Positions 63,143 to 64,000 of a stretch of 64,000 bases of DNA are shown one piece after another. The notes under the pieces are model-generated. The model was given only the letters and a program-made list of their open reading frames with translations, searched no databases and had not been told where the DNA came from. The DNA comes from JANXSF01 sp043755435 (GTDB lineage: Bacteria; Acidobacteriota; Terriglobia; Bryobacterales; Bryobacteraceae): positions 4,189 to 68,188 of the forward strand of contig JAYUSZ010000181.1 of assembly GCA_043755435.1 (NCBI GenBank). The letters are read 5' to 3'. The position numbers and the translations under genes were made by a program. Within the stretch, counting starts at the first letter, position 1. Each line of letters starts with the position of its first letter.

Positions 63143-63757
63143 TTAGGGTTTGCCGTTGATTGCTTTCCAGAGTTGGTAGACGCGAGTCGTGTTACCGTTT
63201 GGTATTTCGCCGCCGGTCACCGTTGAGTCAAGCCTCTCTGCACGCTCACATGCTGCGATTATTGATTCGGACGAAAAGTGTTCTTTCTTGAGCTTAGTTT
63301 TGTTGTATTGGCCGAGAAGTTCCCGCAATTTTTCCTCGGTATCTCTTGCGTGTCGCAGCGCACCGACGTGAGACTCGTCAACGTGGTGTAGCAACAACCA
63401 AAGTTCAAAGCAGGGTTTGCTGAGAGCGACGTTTATGCCTTTTTGCCTTGCTTGTTGGAGGGTCGAAGTGAAGCTGGCCAAATGTTCATTTCTTGATGCA
63501 ATGATCAGTGTCCAGCAATAACCATCGCTCATCATCTTCTTCATGGGAGTAACCAGTAGCCTATCCAATACATGTTCGGCAGCCGAGGATCCATCGACGG
63601 TTTGAATGATATGCACTTGTACTCTCGTATTTTGAAAAAACTCAAAATACTGTTTCGGCGCATACGTGTCGTCGCAGGCTACGATGAATAGGCGCGTATC
63701 ACGTAAAGTATCCACATCCCTTTTCAGAGGGCGTGGCTTGAGCTGAAAAAAACTCAT
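63143..63757 (-). CDS. rloB: RloB-family protein (abortive-infection partner)
   Basis: 204 residues. RFIVACDD-type start (RLFIVACDDTYAPKQYFEFF), VQVHIIQTVDGSSAAEHVLD, and the strongly conserved NVALSKPCFELWLLLH. RloB is the companion of an AAA ATPase in RloAB/AbiL-type anti-phage modules, often near restriction-modification genes; it has a predicted Toprim-like nuclease fold. Its ATG overlaps the TGA of the ATPase gene (ATGA at 63754-63757). Confidence 0.88.
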   Translation of the reverse strand: MSFFQLKPRPLKRDVDTLRDTRLFIVACDDTYAPKQYFEFFQNTRVQVHIIQTVDGSSAAEHVLDRLLVTPMKKMMSDGYCWTLIIASRNEHLASFTSTLQQARQKGINVALSKPCFELWLLLHHVDESHVGALRHARDTEEKLRELLGQYNKTKLKKEHFSSESIIAACERAERLDSTVTGGEIPNGNTTRVYQLWKAINGKP

Positions 63758-64000
63758 TCTGTCTTGCTTTTTTCCGTAAGTAAGCTGTCGATGTCTCCGA
63801 AAAAAGGTATTGCCCCGAATCGTCCTTGTAAATAGTGTTTGCGGATTTCAAGGTCATTGCGAACTTTGAAATCCACTAAGGAATATAGTCTCGTCGATCC
63901 TTCTTGATCCTTCTCAGCGAACCAGATTTCATCCCTGCGAAGTAGATCTTGGTCAAGTAAGTTCGATTCGTGGGTCGTCACTATGATTTGGCGGTGACAG
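63754..64000 (-). CDS. AAA-family ATPase (RloA/AbiLi-like), C-terminal part only
   Basis: The frame runs off the window edge. Visible: QIIVTTHESNLLDQDLLRRD (the H-loop/switch of ABC/SMC-like AAA_21 ATPases), EIWFAEKDQEG, YSLVDFKVRND and the C-terminal HYLQGRFGAIPFFGDID common to OLD/RloA-type ATPases. Translationally coupled to rloB. The Walker A part lies beyond base 64000. Confidence 0.88.
   Translation of the reverse strand, partial: CHRQIIVTTHESNLLDQDLLRRDEIWFAEKDQEGSTRLYSLVDFKVRNDLEIRKHYLQGRFGAIPFFGDIDSLLTEKSKTE

Overview
The window reads as a chromosomal stretch of an Acidobacteriota member, most likely Bryobacterales (Bryobacter/Solibacter type). This is inferred from four very large Oar-like TonB-dependent receptors with carboxypeptidase-regulatory N-termini, a planctomycete-type cytochrome fused to a formylglycine-generating-enzyme domain, a PadR/permease-prefix gene pair, a heme-PQQ fusion dehydrogenase, a BlaI/M56-GWxTD pair and a Tat-exported Gfo/Idh/MocA protein. 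No rRNA, tRNA or CRISPR array was recognised.

Layout. 1-9.0 kb: 3' part of a cytochrome-FGE protein, ApbE, a secreted Ig-like repeat protein with a strong terminator, a sialidase-like protein, an M48 protease, an LssY_C/beta-barrel protein and a DUF1569 protein. 9.0-14.5 kb, accessory: a PadR regulator coupled to a membrane/SRPBCC fusion, then a NACHT NTPase with C-terminal pentapeptide repeats whose N-terminus lies in another frame. Behind it is a graveyard: a decayed second copy of part of the SRPBCC gene, a DUF433-like tail, a widespread-looking intergenic motif, an acidobacterial hypothetical gene and an IS630-type transposase tail. 14.5-18.4 kb: Gfo/Idh/MocA oxidoreductase and heme-PQQ dehydrogenase.

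18.45-23.97 kb, minus strand: a compact six-gene operon. The order of transcription is a GT2 glycosyltransferase with a DxH motif, a 75-residue lysine-rich repeat protein, a LodA-like quinoprotein oxidase, its LodB-like flavoprotein, a second GT2 enzyme and a polysaccharide-deacetylase-like protein. The last four genes are joined by ATGA overlaps. This is the best candidate for an undescribed system: a repetitive lysine/TP peptide made next to a putative lysine-oxidising quinoprotein and a glycosyltransferase. A divergent GT2 + YjbR pair follows.

25-36 kb: an exported enolase-superfamily protein, a TonB-dependent receptor, a tandem FAD-binding oxidoreductase and a second receptor. 36-43.8 kb: dnaE, an M56-GWxTD sensor protease with its BlaI repressor (promoter with embedded operators and an apparently leaderless GTG start), a lipoprotein, a PLP dehydratase/racemase and a lytic-transglycosylase-like protein. 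43.8-53 kb: two more receptors, a perfect bidirectional terminator and a two-component system. 53-63.1 kb: smc, a frameshifted beta-propeller remnant, an unexplained stretch with a consensus promoter and tiny overlapping frames, two MacB-type permeases without an ATPase, and groES-groEL behind a CIRCE-like element. 63.1-64 kb: RloB and the C-terminus of its ATPase partner, a likely anti-phage module cut by the window edge.
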